Assembly (NCBI RefSeq): GCF_029168945.1
Contig: NC_083607.1
Coordinates: forward strand, 11,302,001-11,366,000
Reading direction: 5' to 3'
Source: Cannabis sativa
Lineage: Eukaryota; Streptophyta; Magnoliopsida; Rosales; Cannabaceae
DNA: 64,000 nucleotides
Shown piece by piece: positions 12,700-26,083 of the stretch. The translations under genes were made by a program, and so were the position numbers. Every line of letters starts with the position of its first letter. Within the stretch, counting starts at the first letter, position 1. The notes below the pieces were generated by a model. The model saw only the letters and a program-made list of their open reading frames with translations. It was not told the origin of the DNA and did no database searches.

Positions 12700-13400
12700 A
12701 ACAAAAAGTGTGTTTCAAATAATCTCAACACCTTGATATACAAATCAAGTGTAGTAGTAGTAAACTCCTCGTAATAGGATCTGAAAGGTTGAATTAACCA
12801 CAACCTTTTCTCCACTATTACTCTTCCTTAATCACAAAATCATTGATAATGTGAAATTCCTCTCTATATGTCTACTCTCTTGGGATACTGGATTCTATAC
12901 CTTTGGCAACTACTCTTGGTTAATCAGGAAATTAACACTAGTAGTTTAAGGCAATTCGGAATGATGCCAAAAATGTATAGAACTTTCCTTAGACTGAATA
13001 AGTACCTTTCCTGCAGCTTTAACATTCAGTCTCTCTCTGGTAGACCTAGAGACTTCAGATAGGTTTTTACACTTCTCCAAAATCACTATTCCACCCCCAG
13101 AGTAACCACCATCTTATCAGAAAGATTTTCTAGCACAAAGGCAAATTTCGAAATCTGATATGGTGTAGTCTAAGAGTTTTAAACACACCCTTATAGACTA
13201 ACATATAGTTCCTCTTCTTAATCTTAAAATTTACTTGATTGTCTTCCAATGTTCTTCTCCTGGATTAATCTGATACCTACTCATTACTCCCACTCAACAG
13301 CAGGTGTCTGGTCTAAGGCATACAAAAGCATATCTAAGACCTCTCACTGTTGATATAAGAAATTCTTTCATGGCTTTTATCTTTTCTAGAATAGTTGAGA
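12700..13400 (-). pseudogene. Copia RT end and RNase H relic of element D
   Basis: Reading the minus strand piecewise recovers eroded copia landmarks in order: 'GLRYAFVCLRPDTC' (family norm GSLMYAMLCTRPDIC), 'EEHWKTIK', 'ILRLRRGT', 'DYTISDF', 'GGGIVI' and, at the end, 'KHIERNFHIINDFVIKEE'. Stops and frameshifts lie between them. Upstream pol and gag are not recognisable by eye. Confidence 0.7.
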
Positions 13401-15470
13401 CTTTTCCTTAGATAAATAAAATCTATGTCTAAGAAGTTGTGAAGCTTCTATAGATTGCCATTAGAAAGAAAAATGCTTCAGCATCTTACTAAAGTAAGTT
13501 GCTTGCATTAGAGTAAGTAATTACCAGGTATACCACAAGCCATAGGTTTAGATAAACTCAAACCTATAATACTAGGAACAGGAAGTTTGTTAAGTCCATA
13601 GAATAGACTTATTAACTAAAATTTCCTTTTATGTCCTTGTAATACAAAACTTTAGGTTATTCCATGTGAATGGATTAAACCATAGTTCTATTGGCTTTCT
13701 TCTTAGTTTCTTATCTTGACAATCCATTACTTGTTTAAACTCACAATGGATTTTAATCACTAGTGTCTCCCAAGTCATAAGAAGGTGAGTTCCTAGAAAC
13801 TCTCCCACTACGACAAGGCACCGTGAATTATGTCTAAGAAAACTAAATGGTATTGATCTCTTCGGTTGTGTCAAGAGAACAGAGGCAGTGGGATCATAGT
13901 ATGTTATATAAGATGATAGAACACTTTTGGAATCAAGAAAAATATCTCCTTTATTTGCTACTTGTTTTCAAACTTAGTCATTTTCTTAGAAAAGTAGTAT
14001 TTGTTTGAACAAACACTTTCTTATCTATTGACAATGGGATGGTCCACCCCTAATCACTTAGAATAACTAACAAACCATGGTTAACAGTTCTAGCTTTTCT
14101 TAAGATTTTGATTAGGTCATCCATGAATCTAGTAATGATTTACATTAAGTATACAACCATTACATCATTCTGAAATTATATTACCATAGAAGGATTTAGG
14201 CAACGACTAGTAACTAATCATCAATATGCAACTCGAAATTTCTGGGGAGGTAAGTTTGGATATAATTCAAAAATCAATTTAATGATCTTTGAACTGCATA
14301 TCTACTAACTATTTCTCCACCCCTATCAGTTCGCAAGATCTTTAACCACTTACCTTAATGGTTTTAACCATTGCTAGAAATTAATGAAATTTTTCAAACA
14401 TTTCAAATTTCTTTGCTAAAAGGTATAATCTACAGTTATCGTTTTAAGAATACAACGAAAAACTCATATCCACCCCTGAATGTACATCCATCTGCGAATG
14501 AGATGAACTACTTTCAGTGGATATAGGCATATTAACTCTTTGCAGAGATTGATCTTGTCAAATCCACTATGAACAAGATACTAATGCCATAGATTAAAAA
14601 AAATGTGGTAGTGTCTTTTGATGACTTAGGTTTATAAAAGAATTCTTAGAATAGTGCAAGTGGAACCTGGTCACAGAATACCTAACTCATATTCCATACA
14701 GTTTGAATCCATTAATAAAAGATGGATATTAAACACTTGAGAAAGTGTAACTGTATTGTATTTGGAATTAGAAATATAAGAAAATTTCTATTTGGAATCT
14801 AAAATTAAAGTCAAAGACTTAAAATTTATACCAAATATAATGAGTAATTCTATCTTGGACCACCACTACTATTTAATTCTAAGTCTCATTTGCCCATACA
14901 AGTAGGAGATTTCTAAGATTGAGGATTTTTATCAATTGGGAATAGAATTTCGGGATTAAAATCATAAGCGTCATTTAATTTCTTAAGAGAAAATATAGAA
15001 TGACATGAAATGATTTATAGACCATTCATCCAATGATATGTTTTGAAGCTAATTCAAAATGAATAAGCTAAGAGGAATTAGGATAATTTCGTTTATAAAT
15101 AAGAATCCAACGATGCTTCGATTAGCGAAAGACAAAGTAATCTTATTTATGTAATCTTCTTGTTTCATATCGTAAAAATACTAGTCTAAGGTGTCATCAA
15201 TTGATGAACAACTAGATGTTGCATATACAATATTTATCTTTCGAGATCTAACACTATTATGTATGTCTAATGGTGAAAATCCATTAGGGATTTATCTCAT
15301 TAGAAAAACAAACATGTTAGACCAACAATGAAGATTCGAAATTAAACTACAACTTAATAACAGAAAATAACATGGTTCAATATAAATTCATACACAATTC
15401 AGAAATTATAAGCATATAGCAAGTAGGAATGACAAGTGAAAATACTAAAACATACAATCCTAAATAATTT
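13401..15470. other. Element D internal region, no readable coding
   Basis: Minus-strand pol would be expected here, but I see no ORF of useful length and no clear RT or integrase motif. The region is probably eroded pol. Confidence 0.5.
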
Positions 15471-15479
15471 GCAAGGTTT

Positions 15480-15860
15480 TTCAACAAACTGATACAGTGT
15501 CCCGTTTAGGCGAGAGTCAAAGCATCATCCATTGAATAGAGTTGTCAGCTCATCTAAAATGATAACCATTCTAGCAACCTTTTATTCGATCAAGATTGGA
15601 ATTCAGCGTTGTCCCGTTTAGGCGAGAGTCAAGGCAATTCTATCTTATGAGCTTCCACCATTGTTTCATAATTTGCAAGTCAAGTATGGTCGCCACCATT
15701 AGGGTGATCCATACCATACAAAACACTTACAAACTACTTATCATGCGAGGTTAAACGGTGCGAAATTGCTAATGAACGTTCCTCCATTAGGGAGGATTAC
15801 TCACTAAAACAAACGCGGTGTAAAACCCACAATGGAGATCGAATGTCTTAATAATAAAGC
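15480..15860 (-). other. GC-richer conserved-looking block inside element D
   Basis: In a very AT-rich interior this block holds two copies of 'tgtcccgtttaggcgagag' (about 15499 and 15611, 112 bases apart), two 'ccattagg' pieces (15697-15704 and 15784-15791) and 'tcgccaccattaggg'. It has no long ORF. The direct repeat and contrast in composition suggest a retained cis element or structured RNA of the element; this is inference. Confidence 0.5.
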
Positions 15861-18800
15861 TCATTATTTAAAGAGAGTTGTATTTTCTTTGATTCTCTTT
15901 ATTTATTCTATTTATTTTAAATATATATTTATTTAAAATTTCCAATTTAGAATGAAAAATTCTAAATATAAATTTTAATTTAATATTTATAAATTTTACT
16001 TAGATGGATATGAAAATAACATGAATTATTTCCATCTTAGTAATAATTTCCAATAAATATTTAGAAAAATATTCAATTTAAGTTGTTACAAAATTAATTT
16101 AAATTAATTTACAACTCAAATTTAATTTTCTATAAATATATATTGCATTTCGAAAAATTAAAGTATATAAAAATACAATTTTCGAAAAATGCATGTTAAA
16201 ATAAAAAATTAATCCTGGAAAAATTATTCTAATTTAATGTTGGCCCAAAATTAATTAATAAAATTAATTTACAACAAAAAATATAATTTTCCTATTTAAT
16301 TAAATATATAAGAAAAATTTCAAATATTTAAGTATGATGATGAAAATCAACTTAAATATTAATTTTCTATTTAATTAAATACACTAGAAAAATACTTCAA
16401 GCAAAAATATCATCTATCTAGATTTTTCTTTGACTAATTAATTCAATTTCTAATAATATACTTTAATTCAATTTATTTTAAATTAATCAATAAATGAAAA
16501 AATCATTGATTTAAGTTGATCCAAGAATTAATTAAAATAAATAATTAATTTACAACTTAATCTATTTTTCAAGATGAAATTCGAAATTCTAGCATTTAAG
16601 AAATGCAATTTCGAAAACTGATTAATAAAATAAAGAAAAAATATATTTTAAAAATTATTTAAATTTAGTTGAAAAAATAAATTTCAACTAAAAATAATTT
16701 TCTATTTAATTAAATGTCATGAAAAAGAAATATTTAAGTATGATGATAAAAATCAACTTAGATATTCAATTTTCAAATTAATTAAATGTATTAAATTCAA
16801 GAAATAAATAATTAAGTGTAGAGAAGGCTTAATTATTAATCTCTAGTTTAATACTAGAAAAAAAAATACTTAAAATAAATTGTACCAAAATTAATTATTT
16901 AAATAATTAATTTCACAATTTATAATATTTTCCTATTTAATATTAGAAATAATAAGTAGTCTAGAAATAACTATCTACAAAATATCTTATTTGACTAAGT
17001 ATCTTTTCCACAAAATTTGAAAAAAAATATCTAATTTAAGTTGTATTAGAAAAAATCTAAAACTTAAATATTTTTCAAATTTAAATTTAATTAAATATCA
17101 AAAATTAAGTTGTAACCACTTAATTTGAAAATATTTCATTTTAAGTTAATATTCGAAAAGATATTAACTTAAAAAATATCTAAAGAATCTTAATAACCAA
17201 TGCCTAAAATTCCTCAACTTAATTTTGAAATTTGAAATTCAAAAGATATTCAGATTTAAGTTGGTTAGTTGTAGATAACTAAATATCAACTTAAATAAGA
17301 ATATTTAATGAAAAATTTAAATTAAGTTCCAGAAAGAATCTAGATGGTTATAATTCTATATTTAATTAAATACAAGAAAATACATATAGTTTAGCTTAGA
17401 ATAAAAAATTCTTTAAACTATAATTTTCTTAAATTAATTTCAAAATAAATGAAATTAATTATGTTGTTAATCAATTTTATTAGGTTAAACTTGTGTAATT
17501 AACCTAGTACAGTTGTTCAAATCAGGCAAATGGGCCTTCACAATTGGGGTGGTTCATGTGAGGGGGTGCTGGGTTCAGTATGTCGTCCCCACTTCTATGG
17601 CTCTTTACTCTCACACAAGGCCCAAAAGAGAGGAATTTAACCTTAATAAGAACAACTGTTATTAATTGAATAGGCCCAAAAACTAAATGGGCCTAAATAA
17701 ATTCTATCAAGAACTATGATAATTTATTTTAGCAACAACAACCTATATGTATCTATAATCAAATTAAACACATAGGCTCACACAGGCACACTTTGGATGG
17801 GTCCTATCATGTTGCTAGGTCATACACAGATGAAAGAAGATTGTAAATATACCTGTTACAAATTATTAACTTGACCGAGGGAGCCATCAGATCATTAGAT
17901 CTGGCAAAAAGTAACCATGGCTATTTGCAATCAAGTAATAATAGGTTTTGAAAACTTACACATAAGCTAAAACACATATTCCTGCAACAAGGTTAGTTGG
18001 ATAGTTGGATGTAGGATTTATTTAATTTTAAATTAAATATTTAATTTCGAAAATAATTAATTAAATAATAAAAAAAAAATTCGAAAAATTTAAAAAAAAA
18101 TTTGAAAAATTCGAAATTTTAAAAAAATTTAAATTTAAAATTAAACCTAAAATTTTTGAAAAATTAGGTTTCAACCAACCTAAATATCATTTCAAAAATT
18201 TGCTAACTACTTTTAAATTTTAAATGTTATTTTATAAATAAAAATTAAATAAAAAATTAGAAAAGATAAATAAATATCTTTTTCAAATTTTAAATGTAAT
18301 TTAAATAAATAAAATAACAAAATTTAAAAAAAAAATTTAACAAAATATCTTATATCATTTAAAAATTACATGATTATAAATATCTTATTTTTAAATTTAA
18401 AATAAGATAAGATATAATCAAATTTTAAAATAAGATAGATTTTTAAGCAAGAAGATAGATACTAATTCTATTCAAATTCAAATTACACTAATATCTTGAA
18501 TTAAATTTAAAAAATATTAAATTAATTCAAAAAGATAATTAGAATTGAATTAGGAATAGTAATAGTATATATACAAAACTATACCAAAAATCGGAAGTTA
18601 ATTCCATGAAAAAGCCTGAAAAATCGAAGAAAAACAAAAAAAATTGTGAACTGTACGGACAGTTTCGCGATCGCAGGAAAATTTCAGCACAGCCCCGATT
18701 TTTTCAAATCTTCAAAAATTCATAACTAATTCAAATAAAATCGAAATTGAGTTCTGTAAATGGCTAACTTGCTTAATTTTTCCCATACTATCCAATAAAA

Positions 18801-18951
18801 ATAATTCCAGAGATAAAATCGCAATTATTTTTTACGAAAATTTACAAACATCAATCAATCATCAAATAACACTCAATACAACATGATACCATCCAAAGAA
18901 CATACAAACAATCGTTTTAAAGTTCAAATTTATTGCAAGTAAATCAATTAC
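15861..18951. other. AT-rich leader side of element D
   Basis: Long tracts of A/T with repeated 'aattaatttaca' and 'caacttaa' motifs, plus a less AT-rich island at about 17520-17840. No coding sequence seen. It lies between the PBS and the eroded pol, where gag would be expected. Confidence 0.5.
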
Positions 18952-18969
18952 CATGGCTCTGAGCCCAGT
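18952..18969 (-). other. Primer binding site of copia D
   Basis: The minus strand reads CTGGGCTCAGAGCCATGG immediately after the LTR end. It resembles the common copia TGGTATCAGAGCCATGG (initiator tRNA-Met) with changes near the start. Confidence 0.7.
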
Positions 18970-20851
18970 TGTTGGAAATTATTTTACCAGGATCTTAGAT
19001 CTACTCACAAGTATGTTGATTAACACCCTAAATATGAACTTTCTAAAACGATGAAATAAACACATATAAAGTTTAGGAAACCTTACATTGGGTGCAGCGG
19101 AACATAATGACTCCTTCCGTTCAGATATCTAGCCCTTGATTCCTTTCTGTAGCAGAGCAATATCAATATCTGAACCTGGATCTCTTTCTCTGAATCTTTG
19201 ATGCTGAAACTCCTTTGCTGATGATCTTTCTTCACGATCTTCCTCACTATGATTGAGGTATCACTTGATGTGTGTGGGCACTACTCATACACTAAGGTAG
19301 TTCGAAATTCAAAGGAAGAGAAGGAAGAAGTGGCAGCTAAAGATAGGGAGAGAGAAGGCTCAGTTTTTCTGATTCAGAAGAAGTAGTATTTTTCCTGAAG
19401 CCTTCACTATCTATTTATAGCATTCCACTAGGGTTAGATTTGAATTATATGGCATTAAAATAATGAAAAAATCAACTTAAAATACCTACTAAGGTGGTCG
19501 GCCATACACTTAGTGGATTGGGCTTTGTTTTTTGCAATTTTGCAATTTTAACACCTTTTGTATCTGATTTTTTCAAAAATGCCAATTTCCTAATTCAACC
19601 ATTTAAATGCCAATTCTAACTATTTAATAACTATAAATAATTATTAAATAATATTGTCATTTATCATATTTATTAATTGAACCATACAAAGTATCATAAT
19701 TAACAAATATGCCCCTAAAAACTCTTTCTTTACAATTTCGCCCTTACTTAGTGAAAATTTCACAAATGGACATAGTCTAATTTGTGAATTATAATTGATT
19801 AATCAAAACCAAGTACATGAGTCTTACAAGCAATATTATCTCAACTAGTGGGGGGACCATGGGTCTATATAACCGAGCTTCCAATAAGTAGATCAAGAAT
19901 TTAGCACTAAAATTCACTAACTTATTAATTCTTCGTTGAATCCACGCATAGAACTTAGAATTGCACTCTCAGTATATAGAATGCTCTATATGTTCCACCA
20001 TATAGACACATCATTAGTTATCCATTGTTATAATCCTAATGTGATCAATTATCCTCTATATGAATGATCTACACAGTAAAGGGATTAAATTACCGTAACA
20101 CCCTACTATGTATTTTATCCTTAAAACACTTGACCCCGTATAAATGATATTTCAGCTTATGTGAAATGAGATCTCCACCATTTATTTTCGTTTGGTCAAG
20201 CTCGAAGGAGATCATCCTTTGCTTACTATTCGCCAGATAGAAGCTATAGATTCCATGTTTATGCTAGCGCTCCCACTCAATTGCACTACCGTGTTCCCAG
20301 AAAGTACGTATCACCCTGACCTAAAAGTAGGCTTAACTAACAATTCAAGGAACACGAATAGCCTTTCAAGATTGAGCCTAATCATAACAGGATTAAGATC
20401 ATTTGATCTAGGATCAACTAGGCGATATTGACTTGAATAAATTTTACGGTAAGTTTAATTAAATCTAAGTCAAAGTTCAATATCGGTCCCTTCTGATGCA
20501 TACTCCATGCATCCAACCCGAGCTTTACTTTAACCAATGCTCTGGAAAGAACATAGCACTTCTCCAAATGCAAGTAAACTCTGTTGTAGATTATCATATC
20601 AGTAAAACCCTGTGTCTGATAAATCTAGGAAACTTTATTCACATAGTCATGTTTACTTTCCAATGTGATGACGGCACAATAAACAGGATCAAGTATGTGA
20701 AAAGGGTTTCAGATGAATTTATACATTATGTACATATAATCATGAAATAAATCATGTGAACCATGCAACATTAAATGTTATTTCTGATCTATATTAATAA
20801 GTAAATCTGATTATATTGAAATGAGTTTTATTTAGGGCATAAAACCCAACA
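18970..20851 (-). repeat. 5' LTR of copia D
   Basis: 1882 bp, tgttggaaat at the left end and aaaacccaaca at the right. It carries the promoter for the minus-strand transcript. Confidence 0.93.
19412..19419 (-). promoter_or_regulatory. TATA box in the 5' LTR of copia D
   Basis: The minus strand reads CTATAAATAG within the 5' LTR. The same box occurs at the same LTR position at 11237-11244. Confidence 0.65.
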
Positions 20852-22162
20852 GTTTTCCGAATTCAAGTGTGCTGGCCGACCTGAACGGAATTCTCGTGCT
20901 AGATGGATGCCCTAATCACAATAATTGTAACACAGATGAGTGACTCACCAAATCACTTTCCGAGACTTAAACTTGAAACTAAAAGTTTTCCTATCGATAA
21001 ATCTCATGGCAATACCCTAAATATCTCAAAATTGGCCAAAACTAGGGTTCTGGAATTTCCCCCAACAGGCAGACCGGTTCCCAACCAGAAATCCGGTTCT
21101 GGGTCACCATCCGGTCGACCGGTTGGTACAGGTCCCCCAGAACCGGAATTCCAGTTTTGTGCTGGGAACCCAAAAATTCCCCCCATGACCTCAAATCTCA
21201 ACCAAACTTTATCAAACTCTCCAGTACACCTATACAATGCATAAACAACCATTTCCAACCAATAATTCACAGAACAAACTAATAAATCAAATTATGCCAT
21301 TAAAGCTCAAAGCTTTGAACTCTAAGCTTAAAATTACATAAAACCATCAACACCCATTAAAACCAGCAGCTAGGACTTAGAATCAACTCAACTAAACCCT
21401 AAAATTCGAACCCTAGGCACTTCAAACCTTAACAGCCCCTAATTTACAATTTCACATATTCAAATCAAAGAAAAAGCTTAAAATCACATCTTCAAAGGTT
21501 TTAGAGCTTTACCTTAGATGAAACCTCCTTGAATTCTAGCTAAATCCCAGAAAAATAGGATGAACAAGTTGATCCTTGCCCTGGTTTGCTTCAACCGAAG
21601 GAAAGAGAGAGAGAGAGTTCAAGAACAATACAATTTTCCAATTTTTTTCTTTTTCTTAATTTTTCACAAATGACGAGTTTTTCCAATAACTCTTTGCTGA
21701 AAATAAACCTAGGTTAGGTGTCAAACACCTAGGCAGCCACCTACTCCCCATTTGTCCAAATGACAAAAATGCCCTTTAATGTATAACTTAGGTATTTCTA
21801 AAGCTAGGGGTAAAATGGTCAAATTCCATAACCCCGCTCAACCCCGATAATTTATTTCCTCTAAAATATTTCCCAGTATAAAATAAGGTTCTAAACTTAC
21901 CCATGTGATCAATCTAGCCATCCATCGCATTTTTCGTTGTCGCCGAGCAAAATTACAAAATTAACATATTTCACATATAAGCTAAATAATACCCCTAGAG
22001 TTTAATAAAATCTCCGGAATTGAGAAATTATAACTCTAATATTTATTTCTAAATATTGGGGTCCATAATTAAATTAATTCACAAATAATAATAAAATAAT
22101 AAAATAATAAAAATTAGTCCTAATTGCCTTTACTAATCCAAATTACTAGAGCGGTCATTACA
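20852..22162 (-). repeat. 5' LTR of gypsy A, right segment
   Basis: It resumes at gttttccgaattc, exactly where the 3' LTR continues at about 3789, and ends ggtcattaca. It contains the CCGG palindrome cluster at about 21070-21160, with a few substitutions that break palindromes intact in the 3' LTR. Confidence 0.93.
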
Positions 22163-22249
22163 CCTAGGCTCCCAGGTTGATTTCTGCGGTGTTGTTTTGT
22201 GTATTTTCAACTCCTAATCCTTGGACTTGGATGCTTCATGTCTTTTATG

Positions 22250-22751
22250 TGTTGAAATTTTATGCCCTAAATAAAACTCATCTCATGGTAATCTTATTGA
22301 CTATTAAAGAATGATATAGAAGTCAAACTTTATATTATTTGGTTCACATGATTATTTCGTGATTATAAGTTTAATGTATAATTTTTATTTAAATCTAGAA
22401 TATATGGATAATCATGATTATTGCATTGTCTACACATTGGAAAATAACCATGATCATAAGCTTCAAACTTTTAGTCTCACAATTTACTAGTGCACATGAT
22501 TTACACTGACGTGATAATCATCAATATTGTTTACTCACACTTGGATAAGTGGAATTCTTTTTCCAAGGTATTAGTGGAGTAAGCTAAGAGTGAATGTATT
22601 GGCGATACATCAGACTAGACCTATATTTACAGCTAAAGAAATATCGTAAACTTACTCTAATATCTTATCTAGGTAAATCTCTAATAGTTGATCTTAGATC
22701 AATGTTCTTAATCTTGAGATAACTAGGTTCTGGCTTAACTAGGTTATTCTT
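22250..22751 (+). mobile_element. Copia LTR fragment related to element D, opposite orientation
   Basis: It starts tgttgaaattttatgccctaa, which aligns with the first bases of the D LTR read in its own sense (TGTTGGGTTTTATGCCCTAA). It then keeps landmarks such as 'ggttcacatgatt' and 'acacattggaaa'. It is cut at 22752 by another LTR. Confidence 0.7.
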
Positions 22752-23110
22752 TGTAGCACCAGCTGACAAACCTTTTTGGATTTAGACTTTTAAACATCAA
22801 TAGAGCAAGTTAAATCCATATATAAATATACATGTAAAGTTTACAAGCCGAGATCCAAGATTAAAAACATACTTTAAAAATATGTTATATACATACATTA
22901 GGTTTTTTTGCAAGTCACATAGTTACAACAAAAGCTAAACTCTCAAAATACAATATGACCAAACTCTCATGGTTGCATTGCCGCAGTATGTACAATCATT
23001 GCCAAGCTAATAACTCACTGTTCCTCCACTTTTGCTTTTTCCTTACTTACACATGGTAGCAAACTGATGAGCCAACAAACTTAGTAAGATATACATAAAC
23101 TATATATTAA
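22752..23110 (-). mobile_element. Degraded gypsy LTR fragment
   Basis: It begins tgtagcacc (compare TGTAACACC of element C) and contains diverged forms of LTR landmarks shared by A and C: a 'tgtacaatc' motif, 'ccttacttacacat', and 'aacttagtaagatatacata'. The right end is unclear. Confidence 0.6.
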
Positions 23111-23428
23111 TTAAGACATGTAGGAGCTCCAATTTTTAGGATGTAAGTTGAAATATATAGACTGAAAAAGTGGTGCCATAAATTTTCAAGGATTCCCTTA
23201 ACATCATCTATGTACGACAACAACTAATTATGAAACAAATTTCTTAACTCTCTGTCACTCAAAGGAGAAAGCCTAGGATGTCAGATCAAAAAGAAAAGAG
23301 AAAAAGAGAAGCAACGAATTTGGCTTTACCTTCACGACACAAATAATTTCTTAATCACCTTGTTGTGCAATCATCATTAATCCTTTAAATGCTTCCTTCT
23401 CCCTCTGAAACAAAATAAGAAAGATAAT
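23111..23428. other. Intergenic, no feature recognised
   Basis: No ORF, repeat or element end recognised apart from a purine-rich stretch near 23265-23315. Confidence 0.4.
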
Positions 23429-24764
23429 TGTTTTGAGATAAATCAGGTAAGTGAAATCGTTCCCACGAGAACTGCAGCTAAGTACCAATCAATTAAATTC
23501 TTATTTCAATCTGGTAGAATCAATAATAAAGTTGAATAATTAAATAACTAAAAATTGAAAAGAAGGAAAATAATAATAAAAAGTGTAATTAATTATGGAT
23601 GAATATTTAGGAATATGAATCCTGTTAATTGAGTTTCTCAATTGTTAATGTTAATTATTAATTATCTCTCTTTTGGTAATGACAAATTATCAAATTAACC
23701 CTAACTCTTCTCAGATCATTAAGGTCCTAAATCATACATTATCTACTTACATTTCTGAAGTAAATTAACATATAACTTGCATTAGATTCAGAATTTAAAA
23801 ATCACATAAGCTATGTAATAACTAAATACTTTCGTTTTACATCAAAACTTATGTTTGTCCTATTAGAGCATTCCTAATATTCACTTCTCAGATTTCATAT
23901 TAACATCATAAGTAACATTCAAGATTGCCAATCTAAAATATGTAATTAAAACAAATCACACAAAATAGGGAATAAAAACTTATAATCACATTAACTAAAT
24001 TGAAGAAACATCATCTAACATTCATCATATCCCTAAATTGGGAATTTAGTTTAAAAAACTCATGTTCATATCCATAAAAATTGAAACGAAAATTAACATA
24101 AAGACATAAAAGGGAGAAGAAAGAACTAGTTGGTGATCTTGCTCCGGGTCGCCACCATTGCTTCCTTTGCCTCCTTCTTTAGTTCTAGGGTTTAATTTTT
24201 TCCTCATTTGCCTCTAAAACACGAAACCCTTATATAGAAAATAATGTAGATATCTTTGAATGGTGAAATTACAAAACTGCCTAAAAATCTCGTCTTTAGC
24301 CCATAAAGCTTAGTTGCGACCATGGGAAAATTGGAAAGTCCATGCTCTCTAAGTGGCCTCCTAGTCGCGACCATGGAAAATGGTGGTCGCAACTACTGAA
24401 GCAAATTTGACAGCTTCAGCATTTTTCAGTAAAATATGCAGAACTTTCACATACAAACTCGAAATGAGTTGATTCAAGATGCGTTGGAAAGAAGAAGAAG
24501 AAATCTATAGCTTCTATGTTTTGACTTTTTCCAAAATCTGATCAGATTATAGTCAAATTTAGGCTTGAAGTTTCAACTCTAATTTCTTGTAAAATTTTCT
24601 CTATTCTATAAATTGTTGTTTTCTGAAATTTGATCAATTTATACACTCACAGTGTGAAACCTGAAATCGAAGAAAAGAAGCGTAATTTTATTCCAAATAT
24701 AATAACAAAGAAGAAAAATAACTATAGAAAGTGACCTAAAACATAGGCTAAAAATAGCCTAACA
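23429..24764 (-). repeat. 3' LTR of element G
   Basis: 1336 bp. Compared with the right LTR it lacks about 40 bp near its left end (tgttttgagataaatc joins directly to ggtaagtg). A TATATAAG box is readable on the minus strand near 24231-24238. It ends agcctaaca. Confidence 0.85.
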
Positions 24765-24779
24765 AATTCCCCCAAACTA
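24765..24779 (-). other. Polypurine tract of element G
   Basis: The minus strand reads TAGTTTGGGGGAATT directly before the LTR start TGTTAGGC. Confidence 0.85.
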
Positions 24780-26083
24780 GACTCTTACTCGCCCTTGAGT
24801 AAGACTAAAAACTAAGACTCAAAAACTCATACTAACACACAATTAACTAAGCCTTCAAAAATTAAGCTACTGATGCCACTTATGAAACTTCATTCAATTA
24901 ATTAAACTAGAATTTCAATTCCTAAAACTCTAACAATTACTTCGGATACTTACTTTGAAAAATAATGTATTAATGTAAATAAACTTCAGTATCGAAACAA
25001 TGTCGTAGCTGTTTCACTCATTCTAACCAATCCATACTCCAATGGCTAATATGCTTGCATACTTACCTCTCTCCACTAATGTTGACAACATTTTTCGGAA
25101 TCAAAAGGACTTTTTCAGGTTAGAAATTAATGGCTTTGATACTTGGTAGATGAAGAACATTTTGGCTATAAGTAGAACCCGTAAACTTTTCACCAATTAA
25201 ATTCTCCCGAAGTGTTCCCACAACTAACAATAATTGAGACTTTTTTAACAATTTCCAGACATCACTTATTTTTTACTTTTAGCTTTTGATCTCTCGCTTA
25301 TTTTTTTATTTTTTTTTTGTCTTCTTTTCTTTCTTTCTTCTTTTTTTTTTCGAGAGAAATTACTATTCTAAAATTTACAAGAGATGTCAGGTTAAACTTT
25401 TCATTTCAAACTTTTCTCAATCACGCCATTTTTTTCTTTTCTTCAACACTTTCGCTCACACCATTCTTCATTCCCCCAAACTTATTGTCAAGCTTATGGT
25501 ATCATTCAAAATACAATGAGGATAGAAATTAAGCAGTGTGGATACATCTTTTAGTTCAATGGGTGAAGAAACGAAACATGTTTAGGCTCAAAAGGGTTCA
25601 CTAAGGATATTCATTTTATGGTATGCTTGAAAGGCTCAAACTATCCAAACAAACTGCCTAAATCATATTCCTAGTAAATGTTGTCAAGGATTTCGCCTCA
25701 AGAGAATAAGACATGCAACTTCTAAGCTATTCAATCAATCTTACCACAAACCACAGTAAAACAATTATAACATATTTCACAGATCGTCAAATTGCGTTCA
25801 TACACAGGCTTTACAAGCATCCAAACTAATCCAAAGAGTTAAAAGAATTAAGCACACTATTTTAAAATTTCAGGACATTTCACAAATAAGAACAGCAACA
25901 AAATTGATCTCAGCTTAATTAACAACACACTAAACCACGAAAACTAAAAAAAAAACTAGACTAAACAACTAAACAATCAAACAAATAACAAAATTTAAAA
26001 TTAAGCCCCTCCCCCCAAACTAATTTTTCACATTATTCCCAATGTGAAACAAAAACTTAAAGAGAAGAAAGCTTAGGTCCATG
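24780..26083. other. Non-coding 3' internal region of element G
   Basis: It lies between the gag relic and the PPT. It contains a pyrimidine-rich stretch at 25290-25350 and no recognisable protein. The small ORFs at 25286-25532 are low-complexity artefacts. Confidence 0.6.

Larger units (their letters stand above)
10795..20851 (-). mobile_element. Ty1/copia element D nested in the gypsy A LTR
   Basis: A 10,057-bp element flanked by a perfect 5-bp duplication gtttt (10790-10794 and 20852-20856). Its two LTRs are 1882 bp each and nearly identical. PPT and PBS positions put it on the minus strand. The internal 6.3 kb has no long ORF. Only the RT/RNase H end is still recognisable on the minus strand (12700-13400), and long AT-rich stretches fill the rest. 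It looks like a non-autonomous derivative of a copia element moved in trans. Confidence 0.92.
3023..22162 (-). mobile_element. Ty3/gypsy chromovirus A (Tekay/Del-like), interrupted
   Basis: A complete but dead LTR retrotransposon on the minus strand. It has a 5-bp target duplication, cctag, at 3018-3022 and 22163-22167. The LTRs begin TG and end CA, with an iMet-type PBS next to the right LTR and a PPT next to the left LTR. Between them gag, protease, RT, RNase H, integrase and a C-terminal chromodomain-like tail follow in gypsy order. The coding frame carries at least three nonsense codons and two frameshifts. The 5' (right) LTR is split by copia element D at 10795-20851. Without D the element is about 9.1 kb. 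Confidence 0.93.

Noticed and set aside
25286..25532. Phe-rich small ORFs
   Set aside because: They are translations of a T-rich pyrimidine tract in the internal region of element G.
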